A program made the position numbers and the translations under genes. This document shows positions 1-8,514 of a DNA stretch of 64,000 nucleotides, piece after piece. Origin of the DNA: Chloracidobacterium validum. Lineage in GTDB: Bacteria; Acidobacteriota; Blastocatellia; Chloracidobacteriales; Chloracidobacteriaceae. The stretch is from the NCBI RefSeq assembly GCF_018304825.1, contig NZ_CP072648.1:107501-171500 (forward strand), given 5' to 3'. Below the pieces are notes generated by a model. It saw only the letters and a list, made by a program, of their open reading frames with translations, was not told the origin of the DNA and made no database searches. The number at the start of each line of letters is the position of its first letter. Position 1 is the first letter of the stretch.

Positions 1-568
<568 letters not shown>

Positions 569-610
569 CAAAATTTGTCGAATATGAACTAACCCCGATG
601 GGGTCAACAC

Positions 611-727
<117 letters not shown>

Positions 728-732
728 TCCAT

Positions 733-769
733 GGGCGAGGCCTAACCAGCCTCGCCCTCTTTGCATTTG
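733..769 (+). terminator. Rho-independent terminator of the rRNA operon
   Basis: A perfect 9-bp stem gggcgaggc (733-741) / gcctcgccc (749-757) with a 7-nt loop is followed by tctttgcattt. It ends the rRNA transcript. The stem also contains the stop codon of the oppositely oriented gene at 742-1101. Confidence 0.85.
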
Positions 770-1101
770 GCTAGCAAAGAAAGCATCAAATGTATCTGAT
801 GCTGGTTGCCTTGCCTGCGAACCTTGACGTGCGCCGTCATGCGCGTGGCAACCTTCTCGCCCTCTACAATTTGGTCATTGACTTCAAATGAGTCCTCGTC
901 ATAAATGAAAGGGTTGTGAAAGTGCAGGATGCTCTGTCGGAATCCTTCAAGGTCGCGGTCACCTGCGGATGCGTGACCGACGTAGTTCGGAGCGAGCACC
1001 TCATCCAGCGCGGATAAGTTGCCGGCTGCATAGATATTGACCAACCTACGAAACACCGCCTTCTTGGACTTGGGTGTGTCGTTCGCTGCTTGAGTGCTCA
1101 C
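742..1101 (-). CDS. SnoaL-like/NTF2-fold ester-cyclase-like protein, apparently C-terminally shortened
   Basis: A 119-residue protein if translation starts at the GTG at 1101, which has an aaggagcg ribosome site just upstream. The N-terminal two thirds resemble SnoaL-like cyclases and NTF2-fold proteins: a helix with FRRLVNIYAAGNLSALDEVL, then NYVGHASAG, then the strand EGEKVATRMTAHVKV. Family members usually run on with a conserved strand and tryptophan-rich end. Here the frame stops inside the terminator hairpin of the rRNA operon, so the gene looks truncated and may be a remnant. Substrate unknown. It is divergent from the mrr-like gene. Confidence 0.6.
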   Translation of the reverse strand: MSTQAANDTPKSKKAVFRRLVNIYAAGNLSALDEVLAPNYVGHASAGDRDLEGFRQSILHFHNPFIYDEDSFEVNDQIVEGEKVATRMTAHVKVRRQGNQHQIHLMLSLLAKCKEGEAG

Positions 1102-1173
1102 GGATCGCTCCTTGGAGAGTGCCCGCACATCGTAACGTTGGTAACACACGCTCATCGCCAATTCGCGCAGCAT

Positions 1174-2079
1174 ATGCCAATTCCAGACTACCAAGCCATA
1201 ATGCTCCCATTGCTCCGGTTTGCCGGTGACGGCATAGAGCATTCGTTGCGCGACGCCATCGAGTCGCTGGCTGCCGAGTTCAAGCTTTCAGACGGGGAGC
1301 GACGCGAGCTGCTTACCAGCGACCAGCAAGAGGTTTTCGCCAATCGTGTAGGCTGGGCGCGCACCTACATGAAGAAGGCTGGTCTTTTGCGCTCGACGCG
1401 GCGAGGATTTTTCCAGATTACCGAGCGTGGACAAGCTGCCCTCGTACAGAAAGCAGCCCGGATAGACAGCAGGTTTCTCAACCAGTATCAGGAATTCAGA
1501 GCTTTTAGGGCATTGCGGAAGCTGCCCACCAACGGCGAGCCGGAAGATGATGAGCAGACGCGAACGCCGGAGGAGGCATTGGAGCGGGCCTACCAGAGTT
1601 TGCGCACTGACTTGGCCGCTGACCTCCTCACGCAAATCAAGCAGAATCCTCCGGCACTTTTCGAGCGTCTGGTCGTCGAGCTTCTCGTCAAGATGGGCTA
1701 CGGCGGCAGCCGGAAGGATGCCGGACGGGCCATCGGGAAGAGCGGCGATGAGGGGATTGATGGCATCATCAAAGAGGACAAGCTCGGCTTGGACGTCATT
1801 TACATTCAGGCCAAGCGCTGGGAACATACGGTCGGCAGGCCCGAAATTCAGAAGTTTGCCGGAGCACTTCAGGGACAGCGAGCGCGGAAGGGCATTTTCA
1901 TCACCACTTCCGATTTCTCGCGGGATGCACACGACTACGCTTCACGGATTGACAGCAAGATTGTGCTGATTGACGGCGAGCAACTTGCTCAGATGTTGAT
2001 TGACCACAACGTCGGCGTCGCCGTCATCGCCAATTACGAGATCAAGCGAGTGGACTTAGATTACTTCACCGAACCCTGA
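1174..2079 (+). CDS. mrr: Mrr-family type IV restriction endonuclease
   Basis: A 301-residue protein, close to the length of E. coli Mrr (about 304). Residues 1-90 form the winged-helix N domain (starts MPIPDYQ, contains NRVGWARTYMKKAGL). Residues about 160-300 form the Mrr-cat nuclease domain of the PD-(D/E)xK fold, with GDEGIDG (Asp196) and YIQAKRW (Gln212-x-Lys214) as the catalytic signature. Mrr enzymes cut foreign DNA carrying methylated bases. The ATG at 1174 is chosen because family homology begins there, although the frame is open upstream to 1090; the ribosome site is weak. No modification gene is adjacent, as expected for a solitary type IV enzyme. The domain looks intact. Confidence 0.9.
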   Translation: MPIPDYQAIMLPLLRFAGDGIEHSLRDAIESLAAEFKLSDGERRELLTSDQQEVFANRVGWARTYMKKAGLLRSTRRGFFQITERGQAALVQKAARIDSRFLNQYQEFRAFRALRKLPTNGEPEDDEQTRTPEEALERAYQSLRTDLAADLLTQIKQNPPALFERLVVELLVKMGYGGSRKDAGRAIGKSGDEGIDGIIKEDKLGLDVIYIQAKRWEHTVGRPEIQKFAGALQGQRARKGIFITTSDFSRDAHDYASRIDSKIVLIDGEQLAQMLIDHNVGVAVIANYEIKRVDLDYFTEP

Positions 2080-2080
2080 G

Positions 2081-2193
2081 GCCTAACAAGCGTGCTGCAC
2101 GAACCAGGGCCACGCCAGTTGCCACCTCGGGCGCGATTGGGTGCCCGCGTCGGTGAGCTTGGTCGTTCGGCCCCATAGAGTGGAGCGTTGTAT
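2081..2193 (-). mobile_element. Candidate integron attC (59-base-element-like) site
   Basis: Read on the minus strand, the element ends in GTTAGGC (2087-2081), a perfect match to the GTTRRRY core site. It begins with ATACAAC (2193-2187), one mismatch from RYYYAAC. Inner boxes pair imperfectly (gctgcac at 2094-2100 with gtggagc at 2180-2186). Further stems nest inside: gggcc 2107-2111 with ggccc 2169-2173, gccacc 2121-2126 with ggtgagc 2152-2158, and cgggc with gcccg around the tip. Length (113 bp) and imperfect hairpin layout suit attC. No integron integrase is present in the window. Confidence 0.4.
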
Positions 2194-2431
2194 GACATCT
2201 TCCGCTGCAACGCTGCCATCGCTGTACTCACAACATCGAGTCCAGTAGTCGCAAAAAACGCCCCTATGATCCGCGCTGTTTGAACAATCCGTAGTGCCAG
2301 TCATCCCGATAGCCGATGGCTTGATGAAGAAGCAAACCTCCCACGGCCGGTCTTTCAAGCCTTGTGATCGGTAGGATATAAACAATCGCCGCGCCTCGTC
2401 CCATCGTTGTTTTGGTTTTGCTCGGAACATC
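2083..2431 (-). CDS. Possible cassette-borne hypothetical protein running into the attC-like site
   Basis: A minus-strand frame from an ATG at 2431 encodes about 115 residues. The first 80 (MFRAKPKQRWDEARRLF onward, with RPWEVCFFI) look protein-like but match no family I recognise. The last 35 are translated from the attC-like hairpin, and the stop TAG lies inside its GTTAGGC core. This arrangement is common for gene-cassette ORFs. No clear ribosome site is visible, so the reading frame may be fortuitous. Confidence 0.25.
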
Positions 2432-2443
2432 TCACTGCGCTGA

Positions 2444-3496
2444 TTGCCTACCGTGGGTTCCCTCCACAAGTTCGACCTGCACACGCACATTTTGCCGCCG
2501 CGCTGGGAAAACCTGCGTGACAAGTATGGCTACCCTGGCTTCCCGCGACTGGAATATGTCAACTCGACCTGTGCGCGGATCATGATTGATGATCGCTTTT
2601 TCCGTGAAGTGCAGGAAAATTGCTGGAACCCAGAGGCCCGTATCAAGGACTGCCAGGCGCAGGGCGTCACGATGCAGGCGCTCTCAACCGTTCCCGTGAT
2701 GTTCAGTTACTGGGCCAAGCCCGCCGATGCCTACGATCTGGCGCGCTTTCTCAACGACCACATTGCCGAAGTCGTCGCCCGTCACCCGGCGTACTTTGTG
2801 GGGTTGGGGACGCTCCCGATGCAGTCGCCCGAACTCGCTATCCGGGAACTGGAACGGTGCACGCAAGACCTTGGTTTTGCCGGCGTCGAGATCGGTACGC
2901 ACATCAACGATTGGAATCTGGACGCCGCCGAGCTATTTCCCTTCTTCCAACGCGCCGCCGAACTCGGCGCAGCCCTGTTTGTCCATCCCTGGGAAATGGT
3001 CGGCCGCGAACGCATGCCAAACTACTTTTTGCCCTGGCTTGTCGGGATGCCAGCCGAAACATCACTGGCGATCTGTTCGATGATCTTCGGCGGCGTGCTG
3101 GAGCGCCTGCCCCGGCTGCGCTGCTGTTTTGCCCATGGCGGCGGCGCGTTCCCTTTTACGTTGGGGCGCATCACGAAAGGATGGGCCGCGCGACCGGATT
3201 TGTGCCAGCTCAACATTACGCAGCCGCCACGTACCTACCTGCCGCAAATGTACGTGGATTCACTCGTTCACGATGCCGATGCCCTGCGCTACATCATCAA
3301 GGTCTTCGGCATGACGCGCGTCGTGCTCGGCAGTGATTATCCCTTTCCACTCGGAGAAGATGAACCCGGACAGCTCATCTGCGCGATTGATGAGTTCTCC
3401 GATGATGATCGGATGCGCCTGCTGTGGAAGAATGCCGTTGAGTTTCTTGGGTTGGAGTCCGGCCACGACTGGGGCGATGACGCCGCACTCGCCTGA
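2444..3496 (+). CDS. Amidohydrolase-2 family decarboxylase, ACMSD-like (2-amino-3-carboxymuconate-6-semialdehyde decarboxylase)
   Basis: A 350-residue TIM-barrel metallohydrolase. Metal ligands are visible: the N-terminal HxH (DLHTH, His13/His15), His181 in FVHPWEM, His231 in FAHGGGAF and Asp298 in GSDYPFPLGE. The latter motifs are characteristic of ACMSD, which removes CO2 from the ring-opened kynurenine or 2-aminophenol intermediate. The start is uncertain: an in-frame TGA at 2441 directly precedes the TTG at 2444, and a GTG lies at 2453. Neither has a good ribosome site, but the conserved domain starts at residue 10, so nothing seems missing. No other kynurenine or aminophenol genes are nearby. 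nadC lies 4 kb downstream on the other strand. Confidence 0.82.
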   Translation: MPTVGSLHKFDLHTHILPPRWENLRDKYGYPGFPRLEYVNSTCARIMIDDRFFREVQENCWNPEARIKDCQAQGVTMQALSTVPVMFSYWAKPADAYDLARFLNDHIAEVVARHPAYFVGLGTLPMQSPELAIRELERCTQDLGFAGVEIGTHINDWNLDAAELFPFFQRAAELGAALFVHPWEMVGRERMPNYFLPWLVGMPAETSLAICSMIFGGVLERLPRLRCCFAHGGGAFPFTLGRITKGWAARPDLCQLNITQPPRTYLPQMYVDSLVHDADALRYIIKVFGMTRVVLGSDYPFPLGEDEPGQLICAIDEFSDDDRMRLLWKNAVEFLGLESGHDWGDDAALA

Positions 3497-3575
3497 AACC
3501 GCGCCTGAAACGGTGACACCGACCTGTCCGGGCAGCGTCACCGATCCAGGACTGGCAATAGTAACGACGCCGGCT

Positions 3576-4532
3576 TCAAGCGGACTGGTTCAGACCCAAC
3601 CAGTCCTGGGGTGTAAAAAAGGTCATGGCCTCGGCTTCACGCGAGCCGGGCAATGGGCGATGGTCATAAACCCACTTTGCCAGCGGCGGCAGTGACATCA
3701 AGATTGATTCGGTGCGTCCGCGAGTTTCAAGTCCAAAGACTGTCCCGCGGTCATACACAAGGTTGAACTCGACGTACCGCCCGCGCCGAATGAGTTGGAA
3801 TTCGCGCTCGGCATCGCCGTACGGTTCTGCCTGCCGCCGCTCAACAATCGGTAGGTAGGCCGGCAGAAACGCCTTTCCGGCCGTCTGGACGAAGGCAAAG
3901 ACAGTCTCCAGGTCGGTTTGCTCGTCGGCCTTGAGGTAGTCGAAGAAAATTCCACTCACACCACGGGTCTCATTCCGGTGCGGGAGAAAGAAGTATTCAT
4001 CGCACCACTGCTTGAAGCGCGGATAGTAGTCTGGATGATGCTGGTCACAGGCGGCCTTGAGCGTCTGGTGGAAGTGAACGGCGTCTTCCCGGTACGGGTA
4101 GTAGGGCGTCAGGTCCGCGCCGCCGCCAAACCAGGCGCTGCTGCCTTGTTCAAGGTAGCGAAAGTTGGCATGCACGGTTGGCACCATCGGGCTCCGTGGA
4201 TGAATAACCAGCGAAATACCGGTTGCGTAAAACGTTCGCTCTTCACCCGGCATCATCCGGGCTGCCAATTTTTCAGGCATGAGTCCGTGAACAGACGAAA
4301 AGTTGACGCCGCCCTTTTCAAAAATCCGGCCGTCCGCCATCACGCGGGTACGTCCGCCACCACCGCCTTCCCGTTCCCAGAGGTCTTCGTGAAACTTGGC
4401 GGCACCGTCGAGCTGGTCGAGTGCCGCGCAAATGTCATCCTGTAGGGACTTGAAGAAAGCTTCTGCCCGCTCGCGTAAGGTGGCGCTTGCGGTTACGGGC
4501 GCGCCACTTGGTTTCAACTCCGTAGCTATCAT
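3576..4532 (-). CDS. hemF: Oxygen-dependent coproporphyrinogen III oxidase
   Basis: A 318-residue HemF, about family length. It oxidatively decarboxylates coproporphyrinogen III to protoporphyrinogen IX with O2 in haem and (bacterio)chlorophyll synthesis; cytoplasmic dimer. Visible family segments are PTVHANFRY, WFGGGADLTPYYPY, HRNETRGVSGIFFDY and the C-terminal EFNLVYDRGT plus ESILMSLPP. The ATG at 4532 has an aaaggatt ribosome site. The gene is divergent from the membrane protein/carotenoid isomerase pair starting at 4649. Use of the aerobic enzyme indicates life with oxygen. Confidence 0.97.
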   Translation of the reverse strand: MIATELKPSGAPVTASATLRERAEAFFKSLQDDICAALDQLDGAAKFHEDLWEREGGGGGRTRVMADGRIFEKGGVNFSSVHGLMPEKLAARMMPGEERTFYATGISLVIHPRSPMVPTVHANFRYLEQGSSAWFGGGADLTPYYPYREDAVHFHQTLKAACDQHHPDYYPRFKQWCDEYFFLPHRNETRGVSGIFFDYLKADEQTDLETVFAFVQTAGKAFLPAYLPIVERRQAEPYGDAEREFQLIRRGRYVEFNLVYDRGTVFGLETRGRTESILMSLPPLAKWVYDHRPLPGSREAEAMTFFTPQDWLGLNQSA

Positions 4533-4648
4533 TCCAAATCAATCCTTTCCCCGTTGAGGTGCGACTCCTTCTTTTGCCAAGCTACACCACGCGCTAGGCT
4601 TACGTCAGACGAAAATCACGCGCCGAACAGGTTTTACGACAACCCCTT

Positions 4649-5176
4649 ATGTTTGACCTTGAAACACAAGCTGCCGCCCCACCCACCACCGCCCGCCGAA
4701 CCATGCTGCTCATCGTGGCCGTGACGTTCTGTCTGGTGTCCGTGGCCGTCGGATTGGTGATGTGGTGGGAAAAAAACAGCCGTGAAACGGCTGCCATCAA
4801 AATGGCCGAGGGCATGCTGCGAGCCGGAGCACCGGAATTTGATGACTACCTCCGGCGCGAAGGCGTCAGCCTGGTGACATTGGATCGCCTGGTGATCAAT
4901 GGCGAAACCAGTGACCGCTACGAATATGTCTGCCGCATCGAAAATCGCGGTGACCGGACCCTTACCGGCCTTGAGCTACGGGTGTATTTGATTGATATGG
5001 AAGAAAAAACCATCGCGGAAAAGCTTGCCTATCCGCTGGCCGCTCAAAACGTCAAGCAACTTGCGCCAGGGCAATCCATCACGGCTCGCCCAACCATGAC
5101 TGGCGTCAAAACGCCGGAGAGTGAAGTCCGCGACTTCTTCTGCGTCATCAACGGACTGCGCTTCGCCAAGCCATGA
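4649..5176 (+). CDS. Single-pass membrane protein of unknown function
   Basis: A 175-residue protein. A short cytoplasmic N-terminus is followed by one hydrophobic helix at about residues 19-42 (LLIVAVTFCLVSVAVGLVMW). The rest is a soluble region with beta-rich character (RYEYVCRIENRGDRTLTGLELRVYLID), resembling an immunoglobulin-like fold as in FxLYD/DUF2393-type proteins. That fold suggestion is only by appearance. The stop overlaps the ATG of the carotenoid isomerase gene by ATGA (5173-5176), so the two are probably translationally coupled. Confidence 0.75.
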   Translation: MFDLETQAAAPPTTARRTMLLIVAVTFCLVSVAVGLVMWWEKNSRETAAIKMAEGMLRAGAPEFDDYLRREGVSLVTLDRLVINGETSDRYEYVCRIENRGDRTLTGLELRVYLIDMEEKTIAEKLAYPLAAQNVKQLAPGQSITARPTMTGVKTPESEVRDFFCVINGLRFAKP

Positions 5177-6714
5177 TGATGCCACACACTGATAGCTGGC
5201 AGCCGGAAGTCGTGGTGATTGGCTCTGGGATTGGCGGTCTTGCCACGGCGGCGCGCTTGGCGCGGCAGGGCGTCCGGGTCTTGGTGCTGGAGCAGCACAG
5301 CGTACCGGGCGGCAGCGCATCGTACTTCACCCGCGCCGGGTACCGTTTCGACGTTGGCGCGTCATTGCTTTATGGGCTGGGCACGGAAGGCACCATCAAC
5401 TTCGTGGCGGAAGCCTTGGCCGAAGTCGGAGAAGCCGTCGAGACGCAGCGCGATGACGTGCAGATTCACTACCACCTGCCGGATGGGATGGAAATTCGTG
5501 CGCACTATGACCGTGAGCAGTTTCTTGATGAGTTGACCGGCTATTTCCCACACGAACGCGCCGGCATCCGCGCTTTCTATGACGCCGCCATGGCGGCGTA
5601 CCGAGTCATGGCCCGGGTGCCGCTGATCGCGCTCGATGACGTGCCGGGGCTTGTCCGGGGCGTGGCCACGGCCCCGTTTGACGCCCTGCGCATGAGCCAG
5701 GCAGCGTTGACCACGCTTGGCGATCTGGCGCGCCGGCATATCCGGGATGTGCGTCTGCGGCGGTTCATTGACATCGAGACCTTTTGCTGGGCGCTGACCG
5801 GCGCGAGCGCAACGCCGCTGGTGAATGCCGCGCTGGTCTTCGGCGACCGTCATGTGAACGGCGTGCGCTACCCGATGGGCGGGTGTAGCGTCATTGCGGA
5901 GAAACTGGCCGCCGGCATCGAGCGCCACGGTGGACGGGTTCGCTACGGGAGCCGCGTGAGCGCCGGCATCCTCGACCGTGGGCGCGTCCACGGCGTCAAG
6001 CTGGCGACCGGCGAAGACATCACAGCCCGCGCCGTCGTCTCAAACGCAACGCTGTGGGATACCTTCGGACGACTTTTCCGCCAGCATCCACTGGCCGGCG
6101 TGACGTTTCGAGAGCAGTCGTTGCGTTATGCCCAGGCCGATAGCTTCACGAGCTTGTTTGGCGGCGTCGCGGTGGCAAACCTGCCATGCGAAACGGTTGT
6201 CCACCACATTGTCGTCAATGACTGGGAAGCCTACGACCGGCCGCGTGGCATGCTGTTTGTCTCGCTGCCATCACTACACGATGCAAGTCTTGCTCCGCCG
6301 GGCTACCATAATGTCCATGCTTTCATGGTGGATCGCTATGATGACTGGTCGGCGCTGACGCAGGCCGGCGCCAATGGCGGTGGCCTGCGCCGGACGCCGG
6401 CCTACCGCGCTGCGAAGGAAACCGCTGCACAGCACATGCTCCAGATGCTTGAGCGGGTCATTCCAAATGCTGTGGAAACAGTGAATGTCGTGTCGGTTGG
6501 GACGCCACTGACCAATGAACGCTACTTGGCGCGTTCCCGTGGCACGTACGGCCCGCTTTTGCGGCGGGGTCCAGACGTGCTGCTCAAGCCGCAGGGTGGC
6601 TCGCTGATTCGCGGACTGTACTGCGCCGGCGATAGCTGTTTTCCAGGGCAAGGGGTGCCCTCGGTGGCGGCGTCGGGCTTGAGTTGCGCCAGCCGCATCC
6701 TCCGAGCGTGGTAA
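5173..6714 (+). CDS. Carotenoid isomerase/desaturase-family FAD oxidoreductase (CrtISO/CrtH-like)
   Basis: A 513-residue flavoprotein. The Rossmann motif VVVIGSGIGGLATAARLA (about residues 13-31) is followed by LVLEQHSVPGGSASYF and YRFDVGASLLYGLGTEG, and the C-terminal FAD segment is GLYCAGDSCFPGQGVPSV. The order VGASLLYGLGT ... QIHYHLPDG ... IDIETFCWALTG matches prolycopene isomerases of the CrtISO/CrtH group more closely than CrtI desaturases. These convert poly-cis carotenes to all-trans carotenes. Translation starts at one of three consecutive ATG codons (5173, 5176, 5179), coupled to the upstream gene. Other carotenoid-desaturase relatives such as retinol saturases remain possible. Confidence 0.8.
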   Translation: MMMPHTDSWQPEVVVIGSGIGGLATAARLARQGVRVLVLEQHSVPGGSASYFTRAGYRFDVGASLLYGLGTEGTINFVAEALAEVGEAVETQRDDVQIHYHLPDGMEIRAHYDREQFLDELTGYFPHERAGIRAFYDAAMAAYRVMARVPLIALDDVPGLVRGVATAPFDALRMSQAALTTLGDLARRHIRDVRLRRFIDIETFCWALTGASATPLVNAALVFGDRHVNGVRYPMGGCSVIAEKLAAGIERHGGRVRYGSRVSAGILDRGRVHGVKLATGEDITARAVVSNATLWDTFGRLFRQHPLAGVTFREQSLRYAQADSFTSLFGGVAVANLPCETVVHHIVVNDWEAYDRPRGMLFVSLPSLHDASLAPPGYHNVHAFMVDRYDDWSALTQAGANGGGLRRTPAYRAAKETAAQHMLQMLERVIPNAVETVNVVSVGTPLTNERYLARSRGTYGPLLRRGPDVLLKPQGGSLIRGLYCAGDSCFPGQGVPSVAASGLSCASRILRAW

Positions 6715-6816
6715 AACCTGAGCATCGGTTTGATTGTGTCCGACCGGATGAAGCGATAATGTGCGCGCTTGGAAGTTGCTTCGCGCCTCGAATTTTTCAA
6801 CGAAAGCCATGCCGCC

Positions 6817-7554
6817 ATGAAATTCGGTGTTGTCGTTTTCCCCGGTTCCAACTGCGACCACGACACCTATCACGTCATCAGCAAGCTCATCGGGCAGCCG
6901 GTGCGCTTTGTGTGGCACGCCGAAACCTCGGTTGCCGACTGTGATGTGGTGATTTTGCCCGGCGGATTTTCCTACGGTGACTATTTGCGCTGTGGAGCGA
7001 TCGCAAGCTGCTCGCCGGTGATGCGTGCCGTGCGAGAGCATGCGGCTGGGGGGGGGTACGTGATTGGTATCTGCAACGGCTTTCAAATCCTGTGTGAAAC
7101 CGGACTCCTGCCGGGCGTCTTGCTGCGCAATGTCAGCTTGCGCTTTTGCTGCGACTTGGTGCGCGTGCGGGTGGAACGTGCTGACACCGCGTTTACGCGC
7201 GCCTACGCCGCCGGTGAAGTCGTTACCCTGCCCATCGCGCACGGCGAGGGAAACTACTATTGCACGCCGGAGGACCTGGCCCAACTGGAGGCCGATGGGC
7301 GAGTACTGTTTCGATACGTGGACGCCCACGGCGCGCCAACTACGGCCGCCAATCCCAACGGGTCGCTGCACAATATCGCCGGTATCCTCAACGCCGAAGG
7401 CAACGTCCTGGGCTTGATGCCCCACCCTGAACGAGCCTGTGAAGAATCGCTCGGCAGCGGTGATGGCTTGCGGTTCTTCCAGTCGCTGATGCTCACGCTG
7501 CACGATGCCGAACGGCGACGCCGGGCCGGGGCTATGGCGACAATTTCAAGCTGA
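6817..7554 (+). CDS. purQ: Phosphoribosylformylglycinamidine synthase, glutaminase subunit PurQ
   Basis: A 245-residue class I glutamine amidotransferase that supplies ammonia to PurL for the fourth step of purine synthesis. It shows [18 protein letters not shown] at the N-terminus, [14 protein letters not shown], the nucleophile Cys86 in GICNGFQ, and the His203/Glu205 pair in [10 protein letters not shown]. The frame is open upstream to 6769, but the conserved protein starts at the ATG at 6817. The 3' end overlaps the convergent nadC by 23 bp. purL and purS are not in the window. Confidence 0.97.
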   Translation: MKFGVVVFPGSNCDHDTYHVISKLIGQPVRFVWHAETSVADCDVVILPGGFSYGDYLRCGAIASCSPVMRAVREHAAGGGYVIGICNGFQILCETGLLPGVLLRNVSLRFCCDLVRVRVERADTAFTRAYAAGEVVTLPIAHGEGNYYCTPEDLAQLEADGRVLFRYVDAHGAPTTAANPNGSLHNIAGILNAEGNVLGLMPHPERACEESLGSGDGLRFFQSLMLTLHDAERRRRAGAMATISS

Positions 7555-8389
7555 TGTCCGCCGCTTTGACGCTGTGGGTCAACGCCCCGACTGAAATGAG
7601 GTTAGCTCCGGCTTCGGCATAGGCGCGAACGGTGTCGAGCGCCATGTTGCCGGATACCTCGATGAGGGTTTGGCGTCCGGGTGGCTCAAGTTCGCGGACG
7701 AGCGCTACGCACTCGCGCACTTGGTCCACGGTCATGTTGTCAAGCAAGATAACGTCCGCCCCTTCCGAAACGGCTTCGCGGGCTTGGTCGAGCGTACTGA
7801 CCTCGACTTCAATTTTGAGCAAGTGTGAGGCGTTTTTCTTCGCCCGGCGCAACGCCGGCTCGATGCCGCCGGCCAGCGCAATGTGGTTGTCCTTGATGAG
7901 AATCCCATCATCGAGGCCAAAGCGGTGGTTGTGGCCGCCACCGACGTGAACGGCATATTTGTCGAGCAGGCGCAGCCCCGGCGCGGTTTTGCGCGTGTCG
8001 GCAATGACGGCTTCCGTTCCCTCGATGGCCTGGACGAAAGCGCGGGTCAGGGTGGCAATCCCGGACATCCGCTGGAGCAGATTCAGCGCCACCCGCTCTC
8101 CGGCCAGCAGCATGTGCGCCGGCCCGACAATGCGCGCAATCTCCTTGCCGGCGGGTACGGTGTCGCCATCCAGGTAGAAGGTCTGGATTTGAATTTCAGG
8201 GTCAAACCACTGAAACACCATTTCAGCGACTTCAAGGCCCGCAAGCGTCAGGTCTTGCTTGGCCAGAAAACGCCCACGGGCTTTGACGTCCTGGGTCAAA
8301 ATGGCGTCAGTCGTGACGTCGCCGCGTCCCAGGTCTTCAGCGAGAAACTGCGAAATCAGGTTTTCAATAGCAATTGGGTCAAGTCGCAT
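7532..8389 (-). CDS. nadC: Quinolinate phosphoribosyltransferase (nicotinate-nucleotide pyrophosphorylase)
   Basis: A 285-residue enzyme that joins quinolinate and PRPP to give nicotinate mononucleotide and CO2 in NAD synthesis. Conserved segments are [30 protein letters not shown], the catalytic [29 protein letters not shown] and the C-terminal EVSGNM plus [10 protein letters not shown]. The ATG at 8389 ([12 protein letters not shown]) is preferred over longer forms reaching 8476 because family homology begins there. It overlaps purQ tail-to-tail by 23 bp. Confidence 0.96.
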   Translation of the reverse strand: MRLDPIAIENLISQFLAEDLGRGDVTTDAILTQDVKARGRFLAKQDLTLAGLEVAEMVFQWFDPEIQIQTFYLDGDTVPAGKEIARIVGPAHMLLAGERVALNLLQRMSGIATLTRAFVQAIEGTEAVIADTRKTAPGLRLLDKYAVHVGGGHNHRFGLDDGILIKDNHIALAGGIEPALRRAKKNASHLLKIEVEVSTLDQAREAVSEGADVILLDNMTVDQVRECVALVRELEPPGRQTLIEVSGNMALDTVRAYAEAGANLISVGALTHSVKAADISLKLSP

Positions 8390-8514
8390 CGTGTCTTCTA
8401 TGGGAATCTGTGGGATAGTCACGGGACAGCCAGGCGACGGTTGCTTGCGATAGCCTGCCCGCGCATAATTGCGCACTTCGCCTGAAAATCAAATGGAAGT
8501 GGAGGCAATGTGAC

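Noticed and set aside
5362-5991. 209-residue minus-strand frame inside the carotenoid isomerase
   Set aside because: Shadow of a strongly supported flavoprotein gene; no ribosome site or family match.
6274-7503. 409-residue minus-strand frame across the isomerase and purQ
   Set aside because: It opposes two well-conserved genes and has the composition of a high-GC shadow.
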